A stretch of 64,000 bases of DNA, taken from contig CM029664.1 of NCBI GenBank assembly GCA_017311315.1, positions 22,270,302 to 22,334,301 of the forward strand. Reading direction: 5' to 3'. The stretch is from Dendrocalamus latiflorus. Taxonomy: Eukaryota; Streptophyta; Magnoliopsida; Poales; Poaceae. The translations under genes and the position numbers were made by a program. The notes below the pieces were generated by a model. That model was not told where the DNA came from, did no database searches, and worked only from the letters and a program-made list of their open reading frames with translations. Below are positions 12,131 through 24,335 of this stretch, piece after piece (positions within the stretch are counted from its first letter, which is position 1; every line of letters begins with the position of its first letter).

Positions 12131-13186
12131 AATGGATACAACTTTGGTCATCCAAGTAGCCTTATTGTACCCAGAATCGACTAGAACTCTCTTAAATTTC
12201 AAGAATATTCACGCGAATGGTTTCCATGTTGAGACTGAAGAAGAGTATGGTAAGAAATACCTGCTCATTACAAAGCATGAAGCAAATAGAAAAAGGGTAT
12301 TAGAAAAAACTTCTTTCATTAGAAACTGGGCAATACTAACTAATATCAAGGCACCTGCAGCCTATACTGCCCTGAAAATAATATTTAGGAGTTCTGAACT
12401 CTTTTGTCTCTGGCATGACAGATTAGGGTATTCAGGTCTTAAGATGATGAGAAATATAATTAACAATTCATAGGAACATAATATTAATGTAAAGAATTTC
12501 CCGAATCATGAAGATTTTGTGTGCCCCGCATGTGCCACGGGGAAATTAATTATTAGACCTACTTTGAAAGTGAAGGATGAAGTCGTTGCATTCCTAGAGC
12601 GCATCCAATGAGATATTTGCGATCCCATACAACCACTATCAAGACCATTTAAATATTTCATGGTGCTCATCGATACTTCCTCGAAATGGTCGCACATATG
12701 TTTATTGTTTACAAGAAATCATGCTTTCGCAAAGCTGATCTCACGGATAATTTGCATTAGAAATATTTTTCCTGATCATCACATAAAGTCCATCAGGATG
12801 GATAATGCCGGAGAATTTACTTCAAAGGTATTTGGTGATTATTGCATGGCAATGTGAATTATAGTTAGCATTCTATACCGCATGTCCACACCCAGAATGG
12901 AGTAGGAGAGGCATTAATCAAGAGAATTAAATTTATTGCTCGACCACTTCTGCAGAATTGTAATTTACCAGCTACATGTTGGGGACACGAAGTTCTGCAT
13001 GCATCAACTCTCATCAAATTTATACTATCAGCATACAACATCCATTCACCTATGCAACTAGCGTAAGGGTTAGCACCAAAAATTTCTCATCTCCAGAGAT
13101 TTGGATGCAAGGTTTATGTACCTATACCCCCTCCACAGCGTATTGCAATGGGTCCTCTCTGAAAGACTAGGATATACGTTGGTTGT
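12131..13186 (+). pseudogene. Copia integrase relic, 5' part
   Basis: Frame fragments show the GAG-pre-integrase finger (LWHDRLGYSGLKMM...CPACATGK), then the catalytic core with IRMDNAGEFTS and HTQNGVGEALIKRIKF. These cover the second acidic residue and the final glutamate region of DDE integrases. Several stops interrupt it, for example near 12470 and 12610. Reading is cut at 13186 by the nested solo LTR and continues at 17912. Confidence 0.85.
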
Positions 13187-14170
13187 TGTAACAGCCCAGA
13201 TTTTTATAAAAAATAATAATAAAAATAAAAATAATTTATAAAGAAAAAATAAGTGTGTTGGTTGCCTAAATTTTATTTTTGATTTGCCCTGATTTTCTGT
13301 TTTAAAAGAACGCCGGATTTGAAAAGTAATTTGGGTTGAAACATAAAAATATTATTAAATAAAATGATATTTTGATTTTCTATTAAAATCCTATTTCAAA
13401 TTAACAATTTGGAAGCATTGGGCATTTAGCTAGATTTTCTGTGTTTTTTTGGATTTTAAAAATCAATTTGAAATTTAAAAAGTATTTTTATAAAAAATTA
13501 AAAGACCAACTTTAAGTTGAAAATATTTTTCCTACGTCTAAATCATCTCCAGGAATTTCTGTGAATTTTTCTTGAATTTTTAGACTTTATTTTCTAAGGG
13601 TTTTTGAAATCCCTCTCTTCTCTCGTGCTGACAAGTGTCACGCCTAGATTCAATCTTCCCACCCGATTAAATACTGGCCCTCTATTTTCACTTAACCCAC
13701 TCCATCTTCATCCGATGCCCTGGATTCAATCTATGCCGCCAGATTTGATCCCACGTCATAATCTTTCTTTTTCAGCACAAAAATAATTCAGAAAATCTCT
13801 TTTTCTTTTTTCGTTAGTTTTTAACTTCCAAAAGCACATTTTCATTAATCCTAACTCTGATTGAGCTCGTTCAAAATTTTAAATTCTTCAAAAATTTCAT
13901 TCTATCTAATTATATCCTCTTTTCCAAATTTTAGAGTATTTTTGAAATTTATTTTGATTCAATTAAAGATTAGTAAATAAAAATATTTTAAATGGTTAAA
14001 GTATACTTCAAATAAATCTGAAATTATTTTATTTGATATTTTCGGGTTCCAAGGATTTTGGTGAAATTTTCTGAATTTTTTTCGAATTTATTTTATTTTT
14101 GCGAAAAAAATTATTTTTTTGTTATTTTTATTTTTCTCTCTCCTGCCACTATTCATCTTCCTCACGTAAC

Positions 14171-14747
14171 TGTTGGATCCGGATCCTAGCCCCTCGCCAG
14201 GTCGAACCAGGTTCACTCACTGGTCCCCAGGTCTTAAATGGGCTGCGCACCCCGCGCACGTGAGCTCATGGGCTGCCCACAAGCACGCCCTTCAAGCAAC
14301 AACCTTATAAGTGGTATCGAGCCTTCTCCCCCCAAAGGACTAGTCTAATGGGTGGTGGCTACCTCACACTTATAAGTTGTGCTTTCTCTTTTCCCACAAT
14401 CCATATGGGACTATTCCTAATAATCTCCCCCTCACACATGGATTGTGCACATCGCACTCCTAGGATATATTACGTGCCTGGGCTCTGATACCACTTGTTG
14501 GATCCGGATCCTAGCACCTCGCTAGGTCCAACCAGGTTCACTCCCTGGTCCCCAGGTCTTAAATGGGCTGCGTACCTCGCGCACATGAGCCCACGGGCTG
14601 CCCACAAGCACGCCCTTCAAGCAACAACCTTATAAGTGGTATTGAGCCTTCTCCCCCCAAAAGACTAGTCTAATGGGTGGTGGCTCCCTCACACTTATAA
14701 GTTGTGCTTTCTCTTTTCCCACAATCCATATGGGACTATTCCTAATA
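14171..14747 (-). mobile_element. Complete TRIM element (TSD GTAAC)
   Basis: Two 252-bp direct repeats (14171-14422 and 14496-14747) flank a 73-bp interior. GTAAC is duplicated at 14166-14170 and 14748-14752. On the minus strand the interior contains a tRNA-Met type primer binding site (TGGTATCAGAGC at about 14482-14493) next to one LTR and a purine tract (GTGTGAGGGGGAGA) next to the other. That sets the orientation as minus. There are no genes, which is the definition of a terminal-repeat retrotransposon in miniature. Confidence 0.93.
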
Positions 14748-16209
14748 GTAACGAGACCCGAGCTCAGCGCCATGGCTGTTTCTTGCCGTTTCTTGAAACT
14801 TCCATAACTTGTCATTTTCTCAACCATTTCTTGCGCAACAAAATGCATTTGAATCCTCTCATCAAGAGCTTTCCATTCCCTGCCTTAGCCCCCAATTTCA
14901 TGCGTCCATTTCGCGGGAATATGCCATGCCACCGAAAGACATTCCCTCGCGGATCTCCCCATCCGGTCCACCTCCGCGCCTATAAAAGGGAGCACCGGGT
15001 GCCTCTCCTCATCCTCACCCAGCCCCAGAAATCTCAAAGCCTATCTCCCTTCCTCCTCGCCGCAATCGGCATTTTTCTCTCGCCAATAAAACGGCGTTCT
15101 TCGGCCGTTTGCGCCGCCTACAGTGGAGTTACGCCACATTTGGCCACACCATTGGCTTCACCTTTGCGCATTCTACATGGTGCTTTCCTCGCCTTCGCCG
15201 AAGCATCGCCGGAGCACCGTGGCCAAACCGTGCCGTCACTTCTCTCCTCGCTGCAGGCCGACCGTGCATCTTCCACCACAACCAAGGTGAGCATTGCGTT
15301 CCCCATGTTCTTCTCTTCGTTTCGCCACAAACGTCACCCGCTAACTCCTCTCCGTTTGCCCGGAATGCCGATGTCAACCCGCCAATCACTATAGGTTTTC
15401 TCCGCCGTGTTCCACCACCATCCAATGTTTTTTGGCCATGCCGTAATTTTTCTTAGACTTGTCTCGCCGTGTTCTACGCCGTGCTCCCTTCCGTTTCCCC
15501 GAAAAGCCTCCACAAATTTTTGCCTCCGACCCCTCGCCATGGCCGCCAATGGCATCTCGTGCCCCCATCTATCCAGTGGTGTTTTCCCCAATCCGTTCAC
15601 GTCATATCGTGCCAAACCATCCCAGGTAGCTACCTTTCAAATGGTTTTAGATTCGCTTCACCGAGCACCAAGATATCAAGTTTTTCATGTTTCTCCACTA
15701 TTGTCGTTCAAACGTCGATTGTATCGTCTCCGTTGAATTTTTAGCTTAGCCAATAATTTTCCTAACTTCACCATACCATGTTCTATCCCATGCTCACCCT
15801 ACATCCCCACGTTTCATACCCGGTACTATATCTCTCCAACCTGCCGTTGTCGCTACCACACCATCACTGCCGTTTTTCCCTCAGCGCCGGTGATTGCCGC
15901 CATTTCTCGCCGCCATACCTACATCACCACCTTTGTCTCATCACTGAGATTCCATTTTGCCCGTTCGCCAGCCTCCCCGCAACCAACCGGCACCGTGCTA
16001 TTCAAAAGATAATTCTCGGATTTGGTTATTATTTCATGTGATGTCCAAAACTTCCAGATATTCGTTCTCCCTCATACAAACTCTGAATCTATTGATGCTT
16101 TTTCCTAAATTCATCTAAAATCATTATCTATCCGTCAATATATATTTTATAATTTTTGGATTTATTTGGATTTTATTTGAATTTATTTGCTTTGGTTCTT
16201 CGCGTGTAG

Positions 16210-17654
16210 ACTACGACGATTCCAGAGAATTCTACGACGACGAAGCACACCCATTCGAGGAGCAAGGCAAGTCACACTCCTTGATCATGTTGATCCCAGA
16301 TTTCAAAATAAAATTATGTTGTTTTAAAGTATTCTGCATGCATATTTTTACTCAATGTATTTCAATTCAGTTTTAAATATAGTTAATATCTACTTGTTAA
16401 TTCCTCCATTGATATTGAATTCCTTTTACCTTGTCACCCTAGATCAAAATCTAGTTAGTACATTAGTATTGGCTAGAGAGATTTTATATTAAAAATGCTT
16501 AGACGTCTTAGATATAATCTTGGTTTTGGGATACCTTTTCACATAAAAAGATGACCTTTTTACATAAAATGATAAGCTTTTTCGAAGCTACTATTGACTT
16601 TGGTGAGTCAAGGAGGTTTATGAAATATTTTGAAAACAAAATATAAAAACTGGTTTAGACTTAGGCAATTGGTTAGATGGTGGGTGCAGGCATGCCCTGT
16701 TGGTCGGAGTCGCAGTGGTTGACTGTCGTGCACAGGGGTATGTGGTTGAGCCTAAGTCAATTAAGGACCGATCTGTGAGCTACTGTTGCAAAGCCCTATT
16801 GTACTACCACAAGTCCCAACTTGAGTCAAGTTGTAGGTTGAAAGTGAGCGTGGTTGGTGCCATGAGAAGTCTCACTTGGGCGAGCGTGGTTAAGCCATGT
16901 GAAGTCTCGCTCAGGCTCAAGAGGGGGTCTCGGTCTGGTGGATTCTTTACTGGGGTGAAACCTTAGAGTTGGCTTGGCCAGGTTGAAGACTTTGCATTGT
17001 AAAGGCCTTGTCATGATCTCCTCGCCGCACATCTAAGGAAGTGTGTGACTCGCGTGGCAGTACAGGATGATCATGTCTTGTGGGTAAAGCTGTACAACCT
17101 TTACAGAGTGTATAATCTATCCTGGATAGCCGTGCCCACGGTCATGGGCATGCTGAGTAAAAGTTTTTCATGGATTAGACTTTGTTTTTCAAAAATGTTT
17201 GTGAAAACCTTGTGGATGGATGGAATCCGCGAGAGATAAAAACCTTGCGGATGGATGGAATCCATGAGAGAGTTTGGAAGCTTGTGGATAGATGGAATCC
17301 ACGAGTGTTTGGAAACGTGTGGATGGATGGAATCCATATGAGATCTTTTGGAAAAGATGGTCCGGGTGGGATGCCCGTGGATAGGTTGGTGTTTGGTCGG
17401 AGCCTGCACTGACGGTATTATTTTCAAATACAAGTACTGTTTTACTTACTGTATTAAATTCAGCAATTTCAATCTATCTACTGTATTGCGTTAAATGTTG
17501 TTTTATGAAAACTAACCCTATAAGCCTTCCATTGATGCCTTTATCATTATATTGTATTTCTCCGTGTGACTTGCGGAGTACAAGTTTGTACTCACTTTGC
17601 TATCTCCACACAGAGGAAGACGACTTCGACTACGATGAAGACTTGGACGAGTAG
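16210..17654 (+). other. Two acidic mini-exons in the solo LTR
   Basis: 16210-16266 (57 nt) and 17614-17654 (41 nt, ending in TAG) encode peptides dominated by D and E: YDDSREFYDDE, and EEDDFDYDEDLDE followed by stop. An AG acceptor precedes each block. The first is followed by CAAG|GCAAGT, a plausible GC donor, and joining the two keeps the frame. The LTRs at 52258 and 57825 have the same lengths, donor and frame. No initiating ATG was found upstream, so translation is unproven. Confidence 0.45.
17210..17375 (+). other. Short hairpin array in the solo LTR
   Basis: Four units of the form xxGGAT-GGATGG-AATCCxx lie in tandem, followed by ATCTTTTGGAAAAGAT and CGGGTGGGATGCCCG. Each forms a short stem. 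The second unit has a mismatch. The same series occurs at 55194-55363 in the related LTR. Confidence 0.6.
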
Positions 17655-17911
17655 GCCGCGTCTTACTGTCGTTTGCTTGTGGGCAGGCTCAGTGGGCTTC
17701 TTCCGCTTTGGTGTTTTTCTTCCGCTGCTATTATTCAATTTGGCTTATGTGCCGTTGATGTAAACTCGGGCAATCATGCCCATATTCAGTTAATAAATGT
17801 TATTATGGTTGATATTTATCTTTGTTGTTCACTGTGTGCACTAGCTGATCCTGGACTAGTGCGATTTACACAGAGGATCCAGGAGTTGTTGCTCTAGGTT
17901 CTGACAGTTGT

Positions 17912-18180
17912 GAGACAACATCCATAATTAGGCATTTAGAATCCATGACAGGAGATTTACATACTGGCCATTTCACTAATTGCATATTTGATGAGGATAG
18001 TTTGCCAATATTAGAGGGAGGAAATCAACCCCTTGATAAAAAATGTTGGGAAATTACGTGGCAAGCCATGGGAATCCATGCACATGACCCGCGCACTAGT
18101 GAAACAAATAAAGAAGTCCAGAAGATCATTGACTTGCAAGCATTAGCAAATCAACTACCTGACACTTTAGTGATTTAAAT
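17912..18180 (+). pseudogene. Copia polyprotein relic between integrase and reverse transcriptase
   Basis: An open stretch resumes directly after the nested LTR and its target duplication, containing SMTGDLHTGHFTNCIFDE and ending in a stop. Its position fits the integrase C-terminal/linker region of the split copia element. Confidence 0.65.
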
Positions 18181-18800
18181 AGCGTGACCAAGTTGCATGT
18201 GCCTGCATGAAATGCACCTGAGAGGGTTGAAATACCAAAGGAAGTTGAACTACCAGAGGCCTCAGAATAAAAGGACGAGAACTCCGGCACCTCGAACCCT
18301 AAGTAACCGGGGACGCCCGGTGAAAAAGGATAAGAAGGACTTAGACACAGCCAATCACTGAAATTCCTCAGAACCAAAAGGGGAGCAAGTTGGGACCTAG
18401 TACCAGTATGATACCTTTAGAAAATGGCATACCGGATCTGAACATTCCCATAGAGAGAGAAATCAGCATGGATGTGTGCACACACATCAGAGTTGAAAAA
18501 CTAAAGGTACTCGCCACCGCAACTGGAAGGAGAGGCGAACAAGTAGAAGCACAAGAAGAGTCAACTCATGATGAAATAGCTATAAACTATATACACACGG
18601 GGAGAATCCATAAATAGGACAATAGCAAATGTTGATATCTACTTTACAAAGAAAATTGTCACAATCATCGATCTTGATCCAGAACCCACATCACTCGCTG
18701 AATGTAAGAAAAGATCAGATGGAAAGATTGGAAAAAGGCAATAGAAACTGAATTATTATCGCTGAACAAAAAAGAGGTGTTTGAGCCTGTAAGTCGTACG
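18181..18800 (+). pseudogene. Decayed linker of the copia polyprotein
   Basis: Short frame pieces (for example 18390-18617, rich in glutamate) are typical of the variable linker before reverse transcriptase. No domain is recognisable. Confidence 0.5.
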
Positions 18801-20318
18801 TCCCCATGTGCACCCTGTAGTGTGTAAGTGGGTATTTATCCGAAAGAGAAATGAAAGAAATGAAGTTGTAAGATATAAAGTAAGGCTTATTGCACAAAGT
18901 TTCACTCAACGTCTAGGAGTTGATTATGAAGAGACATATTCCTTGGTCATGAGTGGTATTACATCTAGATACTTAATCTCAATGGCAGTAAACCTGAATT
19001 TAGAAATTAAATTGATGGATGTGGTAACTGCATACTTTTATGGAAACTTGGACTCAGAAATTTATATGAAGGTACCTGAAGGCATTCCTGTCCCGAACCA
19101 AGACAAAGCAAATAGAAATCTGTATAGTGTAAAGCTAAGGAAATCATTGTACAGACTTAAGCAATCAGACAGGATGTGATATAATTGCTTAAGCGACTTT
19201 TTATGCAAGAAAGGCAAAACAAACAATGAAAATTGTCCCTGTATATTTATACGATGATTCCAGAATGGATTTTGTATAATCTCAGTATATGTAGATGATC
19301 TAAATATCATCGGGACCATGGAAGATGTAAAGGAAGCAAGTTCTTACTTGGAGTTAGAATTTGAAATGAAAGATTTTGGTAAAACCAAATATTGTTTAGG
19401 CCTGCAGCTCGAGTAGGTCCCTGAAGGAATACTAGTACATCAATCAGCCTACGTCCAGAAGGTGTTAGAAAGGTTCGGCTTTGAGAAGGTATATCCATTG
19501 AAAGTACCGATGATCAGGAGATCTTTACAGCACGAAAAGGACCCGTATTGACCTAGAGAAGAGGGGGAGGAAGTCCTGGTATCAGAATTCCCATACTTAA
19601 GTGCAGTAGGAGCACTTATGTATTTAGCGAACTACACTAGACCAGACATTGCATTTGCCGTAAACCTATTAGCAAGGCATAGTGTAGAACATACCAAAAG
19701 GCATTGGCAGGGAATAAAGGACATCGTCCGATACCTCCAAGGAAGTAAGGACCTTGGGTTATTCTACAGAAAGAACCAAGACTTGAATATAACTGGCTAT
19801 GCAGATGCAGGGTACCTATCAGACCCGCATACCGCAAGGTCACAAACAGGCTATATATTCCTATGTGGTGGAACTGCAATTTCATGAAAATCGTCTAAGC
19901 AAAGTCTTTAGCGACTTTGATGAGCCACTCGGAAATCATAGCGCTGTACGAAGCAGCACGAGAATGTGCTTGGCTCCGACGAATGATTCACTACATCCAG
20001 TAGTCATGTGGAATGAATATCATGTAAACTCCCACAATTATCTATGAAGATAATGCAGCTTGTGTTGCATAAGTGCAGACGGCCTACGTGAAGAGTCATC
20101 TCACAAAACATATCAACCCAAAGTTCTTCTATGCTCATGAATTACAAAAGATGGATGAAATTAAGATACTGTATACTAAGTCATGTGAAAATCTTGTAGA
20201 TTTATTCACTAAGTCACTCCCAGCATCTAATTTTGAAAGATGCGTACGAGAAATTGGAATGATGAGACTTAGAGAAGTGCAGAATTCATGGGAAGATTTT
20301 CCTCAAGCTTGTTATTAA
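18801..20318 (+). pseudogene. Copia reverse transcriptase-RNase H relic
   Basis: Frames give CKWVFIRKRNERNEVVRYK, then LEIKLMDVVTAYFYGNLD, SVYVDDLNIIG (the YVDD catalytic box, about 19280-19310), RPDIAFAVNLLARH (about 19637) and the RNase H part with GYADAGYLSDP. A terminal segment runs to 20318. Stops at about 19178, 19414, 19550 and 19887 and several frameshifts break it. The order and motifs are standard Ty1-copia. Confidence 0.9.
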
Positions 20319-20544
20319 AACTTGATCACGAAGATTGAGTACCCAAAGAATAAATCCTGTAGATTAAATTAATTGGGTGTATTGTGCTCTTTTTTCCTTG
20401 ACGAGTTTTCCTGAAGTTTCTCGGCCAAGGTTTTTAATGAGGCAATTCGTGCAACACAGCATAACATGTATCATGTACTCTTTCTCCAAATTTTTCCTGC
20501 TAGGTTTTTATGGAGTTTTGATGAGGCATGAATGTGTCAGATGA

Positions 20545-20559
20545 GTGCCCAAGGGGGTG
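20545..20559 (+). other. Polypurine tract of the old copia element
   Basis: AAGGGGGTG lies directly before the 3' LTR start TGTTAGG. Confidence 0.7.
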
Positions 20560-20810
20560 TGTTAGGAAACCTGGGCTTGGGCTTGAAGCCTTGGCCCATG
20601 ATTGACACCTCACCACTAGACTATATATAAGCAAGGACATTAACTATTTTGTACACACACGTGAAAAGAGAAAGCAATAAAAAAAGAGCAAGAGTTCTCC
20701 CCTCCATCTGTGTATTTTAATCTACTATTTGCATCATCTGTATGTGATCATCTCTTTTGCATAGAAGAGGAATCGATCGGACTGGACTCGCCAACAATAG
20801 TTCCTCAACA
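20560..20810 (+). repeat. 3' LTR of the old copia element
   Basis: It begins TGTTAGGAAACC and ends TTCCTCAACA, and matches the 5' LTR at 9091-9343 with many substitutions. This end keeps the canonical TG...CA form. Confidence 0.88.
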
Positions 20811-22090
20811 CTTTTCACCGGTTTATCGAGAAAGCCATCAATTTTGCAAGAATTTGAGAGGCAAAGCAAGCACATTGGCATGGGTGGAAATGCGAATCGT
20901 CGTGAACACGTCATGCCTAGTTGCGGAGCTCAATTTAGGGTGTTACCGAACATAGGAGATTGCGTTGTGAGTAAATATCAAATCTATCTTTGAGAGGTTT
21001 TGATTATAAATTGAGAGCCATATATATAATAAGAATAAAGGACTACGTTCTGATGTTCTCTCTCAATTATTCTCTGATGATTGATCTTCCTGATGTTTTT
21101 GTAATTGATTATATGGATTTGCATCGCGTTCTTAATTTTCTTACCAGGGGATTCCTCACGCACGCACACACGTATAGGTATGACTGCGCGGGCCAGATCA
21201 AGTGCGGCGGCGTCGATCGATCGGTGTGGCTGCTTCTTTGGTTCTGCCTTACGGGCCGCTCCGCGACCACAAACGCCGGTGCGGAATGACACACATCGGC
21301 TGGCTGCGGGCCGTGCCCGTACTAGTGTGTTGTGCATGCCAACTGACCAGTAATGAGCCGGGCCAAGGCCTGAGCTGGCAAACATTTCATTTCATTTCTT
21401 CTTTTTACAAGGAATCAACATCAAAGGACATTCTACTCCACTCAAGCAGATCACAGACAAAGCTAGATATCTTTTCGGTTTCTTCCACACAAAACACACA
21501 GAGAGCAAAACAACAGACAATAAACTGCAGTTCTGTAGTGCCCATAGATTTGCACATCAAGGCTGCTGCAACCAAATAGATCAAAACCTTGGCTTTTCCT
21601 ACACGCGACGAAAAAGTCTTGTAACTCCTCACCTCATCAGCACTTCAGCTCCAACAATGTTTGTCTCCCAACTTCTTGTCTATCCATCCTTTTCTGAAGT
21701 GCTAGATGTAGCTTCGGTTCTTCTCCATTATTCAGATAGATATCGTAACCGTAGCTTGATAATTTCTAAATAATCAGGTGTTGATCTGTTGTTCCATTTT
21801 AGAGGATGATTGGTACAACTCATACTCCTAGCTTCTCTTTTAGATCTTGTAGAGCTGTGACAAATACTCAGTTTTCCAAAATCTCTAGATTCAAATTCTC
21901 GCGAGAAGTAGAGTAGAAAATAAACTAGTAAGGAGAAGTAGGGTGGATTTTGGTGGGGAGCCAGTCACATGATTTAAAATTTCCCTCGAGAGTTCAGGGA
22001 AATTACGCATCAAATGCCATCCATATACCCCATCAACTCTGTCGTACCCATTCGAGCTCATTTCTTCCTCGCGTTGGGTAGAGAAGAGGA
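20811..22090. other. Intergenic DNA, no gene supported
   Basis: No motif was recognised on either strand. The longer open frames (20984-21385 minus, 21202-21579 plus) have no domain, no credible start and no splice context. Confidence 0.45.
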
Positions 22091-22430
22091 GAAACATGCG
22101 GGCGACACATGACTCCAACCAGCTTCCTCGGCGACTCTGTTGAGCACCAGCAACCTCGGCGACCGCTCTATCTCTCTCCTTTGAAGGTTAGCATCTACCT
22201 CAGCCTCCTCCCTTGATCTAAACCCTAATCGTTGCTGGCCTCAGACCCAACCTCCGTCGACTACCCCTCAACCTCTGCCGCCATCGCTGCTCCCGAAACT
22301 CTAATAACCCCCAACTCCGTGCTCAGCTACAACCTCACCGAGTTCCATGACCGTCTGCAACCCCAACAAGGTCGAGTCCCTCACCTACTTCAAGGACCAG
22401 CGCTTCGGTTACATGTAGCTCAATCATGGT
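22091..22430 (+). pseudogene. Possible host-gene fragment, unidentified
   Basis: The block changes to exon-like composition with codon-like C/G third bases. It reads in part TVCNPNKVESLTYFKDQRF before an in-frame stop. A GAAGGTTAG splice-donor-like site is at about 22185. I do not recognise the family, and it could be a captured or duplicated exon. Confidence 0.3.
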
Positions 22431-22571
22431 TTGCAATTTTGCCAAAATTTTGGAATTTTCGTTTCTTTCACTATCCCCCGAAATAATTTCAATTCGGCCA
22501 ACATATTTCATTTTAGTTTAAATTTGGAAGTATAAAGAGTTATAAATGCCCACACTCAGTAGAACAAACTA

Positions 22572-22634
22572 ACTAGCCCAGTGGCAAAGCTCATGCCAAG
22601 CGTTCGAAGCAGCCTGGGATCGAATCCCTCTTCT
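22572..22634 (+). repeat. tRNA-like (SINE-type) sequence with A and B boxes
   Basis: TAGCCCAGTGGCAAAGC resembles a pol III A box and GGGATCGAATCCC a B box, about 40 bp apart. No poly(A) tail or target duplication was identified and the cloverleaf is not convincing. It is either a decayed SINE or a tRNA-derived piece inside another element. Confidence 0.45.
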
Positions 22635-22639
22635 AACGA

Positions 22640-23930
22640 TGAATTTTTCCATATTTTCTTGCCCTCCACACATTTGCGTAGTTGTTCTTTTACTTCTTAT
22701 CTATGGCTAGCATGATATGTTCTGCTTCCATATCCTTCTCCGCATTCTACCCATACATGAGATTTGCAATAAAAAGAGGAAGTAAGGTTCCAGTGCTTTG
22801 CTACGACATTACTCAAAACAAGCCCCCACCTTTGACACAAGAAAATACATTTCATACTTCTACACATGAACACGCCAAGGGCACCTAGGTTGCTCACACT
22901 TCATGATGTTCTACTGTTAATTCAATTTGACAACCCTGAAGGTTCTCTACATTGATAGCATCCACAGTTTGACAACATCCTAGAATCATAGCCATCATTC
23001 ACAACTACGCCATCTGCATCGTATCTATTCCAACCATCAGGCACTGGCGCATCGGGGATATCTTCATCATTTGAACCGTCGTCCTCATCCTCATCCTATT
23101 CCAATACTTGTTCTTCGGCGTTGGCCCTCTAGTCTTCACACTCAAGTCATCCACTATGAATTCAATGTCATCCCTTTCATCCACCTGTCTGCTAGGTTCA
23201 ACATGGTTATCTTCAACAACAATTGCATCTCCACTACCATCCTTTGTCCCACCATCCTCAAATTCTACCTACATACCTGCACTACTCTACCCTACTTCAC
23301 GGTCACTTCCAACTATACTTGCACTCTATTTCACATGGGCCTACACCAACAGGACACATTCATAGCCATGACGCCTACACATTTTCAAGTAGATCCTCCA
23401 TGACTTCATTCGCTCCATGGGCCTTAACTCTCAACGGATGATTTCTGCAGAATGACCCTACAAGCATTTGATAGTAACACCATACATTGTTGGTCCGGCG
23501 AGATACTATAAGTCAGTCACAATATAACACATTCCCAATTTCAAGATTGTCCAGGTATGGGTGAATTAGTGTGGTGTGCGCAAAACTGCTCAAATCAGCC
23601 CTATGCGCTTCCTCCCGCTCGAGGGTCATAAGCGCATCACGTACCCTATTCCTTTTTGCTCCTATCTCTCGCACGTATACCTCCCTTACTTTTTGCACCA
23701 CTCGCCCTCGTATTCTAAAAGCCACTTCTTTCAACTGCTACTATTTATTTTCAGCCAGAAACAGTTAGCCACAGCTAAAAGGTATCAACAGAAGTCAATA
23801 TGAAAGCCCTCTAAGTTGTGCTCTCCAAGGGAACAATCGAACAGACAGATTTTCAGGGTGACGTGGCACAACTACAAACAAGATTAAGAGCTGGTTATTG
23901 CAAGTAGTGGTTGCATATATGAGCTGATCT
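22640..23930. other. Unclassified spacer with weak minus-strand coding-like blocks
   Basis: Minus-strand frames at 23734-23513 and 22897-22697, plus an acidic block at about 23100-22990 (DEDEDDGSNDEDIPDAPV), look like remains of a transposon protein. No catalytic motif is visible, so I do not name a family. Confidence 0.35.
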
Positions 23931-23937
23931 GATGCAA

Positions 23938-24051
23938 ATCTAGGGCACTAAACTTTGATCCAACGGGCATAGTTATTTGAGATGATGTGGTTGTATCTAG
24001 GGCACTAAACTTTGATCCGATGGGCATAGTTATTCAAGATGATGTGGCACG
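23938..24051. repeat. 57-bp direct tandem duplication
   Basis: ATCTAGGGCACTAAACTTTG starts at 23938 and again at 23995. The two units differ at a few positions. Confidence 0.85.
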
Positions 24052-24335
24052 CAGTGAAATGAAAGAAAGAACTTTAGTTGTGTTTCGGGAAAATCTACGT
24101 AAATACTTTACTGAAATTGGCCCATTAGGGACTTTGTCCCACAAGATTTTATTAGCATAGTTTAGTTTCATATTGTTTATCGAATCATGAAAGGTTCCTC
24201 CTCTCTGTATATAAGAGGAGGATAGGGCTCTCACTGTATACATCACGTCTATAGACAAAATATCAATAAAGAGAGGTCATAGGGACTACATCTTGTGTTG
24301 TTGTTTATCTACTTTTCATTCATGTGTGATTGTCC
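24052..24335 (+). other. LTR-like promoter/terminator fragment
   Basis: CTGTATATAAGAGG (about 24206-24220) followed about 50 bp later by AATAAA (about 24262) resembles the U3-R-U5 spacing of an LTR. No second copy, TG...CA border or target duplication was found. Confidence 0.3.

Larger units (their letters stand above)
13187..17906 (+). mobile_element. Gypsy solo LTR nested in the copia element (TSD GTTGT)
   Basis: It starts TGTAACAGCCC and ends GGTTCTGACA, with GTTGT at 13182-13186 and 17907-17911. No internal region or second LTR is present, so it is a solo LTR produced by recombination. It is a diverged relative of the LTRs at 52258 and 57825: the two ends, the 16.2-17.9 kb half and the general plan are shared, while the GC-rich middle differs. 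A TATA box (CTATAAAAGG) lies at about 14981. It carries a TRIM insertion at 14171-14747. Confidence 0.93.
9091..20810 (+). mobile_element. Old Ty1-copia retrotransposon, interrupted by a gypsy solo LTR
   Basis: Two related LTRs of about 251 bp (9091-9343 and 20560-20810) enclose gag, integrase, reverse transcriptase and RNase H remnants in copia order. The body is split by a 4.7 kb insertion at 13187-17906. Many stops and frameshifts make it inactive. A clear target duplication was not found: CCTTT on the left and CTTTT on the right are only similar. LTR divergence is visibly larger than in the other full elements, so this is the oldest of them. Confidence 0.88.

Noticed and set aside
13187..17906. 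Two independent partial LTRs instead of one solo LTR
   Set aside because: One TG start, one CA end and one exact 5-bp duplication (GTTGT) frame the whole segment; the extra length is partly explained by the TRIM.
22572..22634. A functional tRNA gene
   Set aside because: A and B boxes are present, but the arms do not pair as a cloverleaf.
24052..24335. Endogenous pararetrovirus leader
   Set aside because: Only a TATA and AATAAA pair is visible; no coat, movement or polymerase motif nearby.
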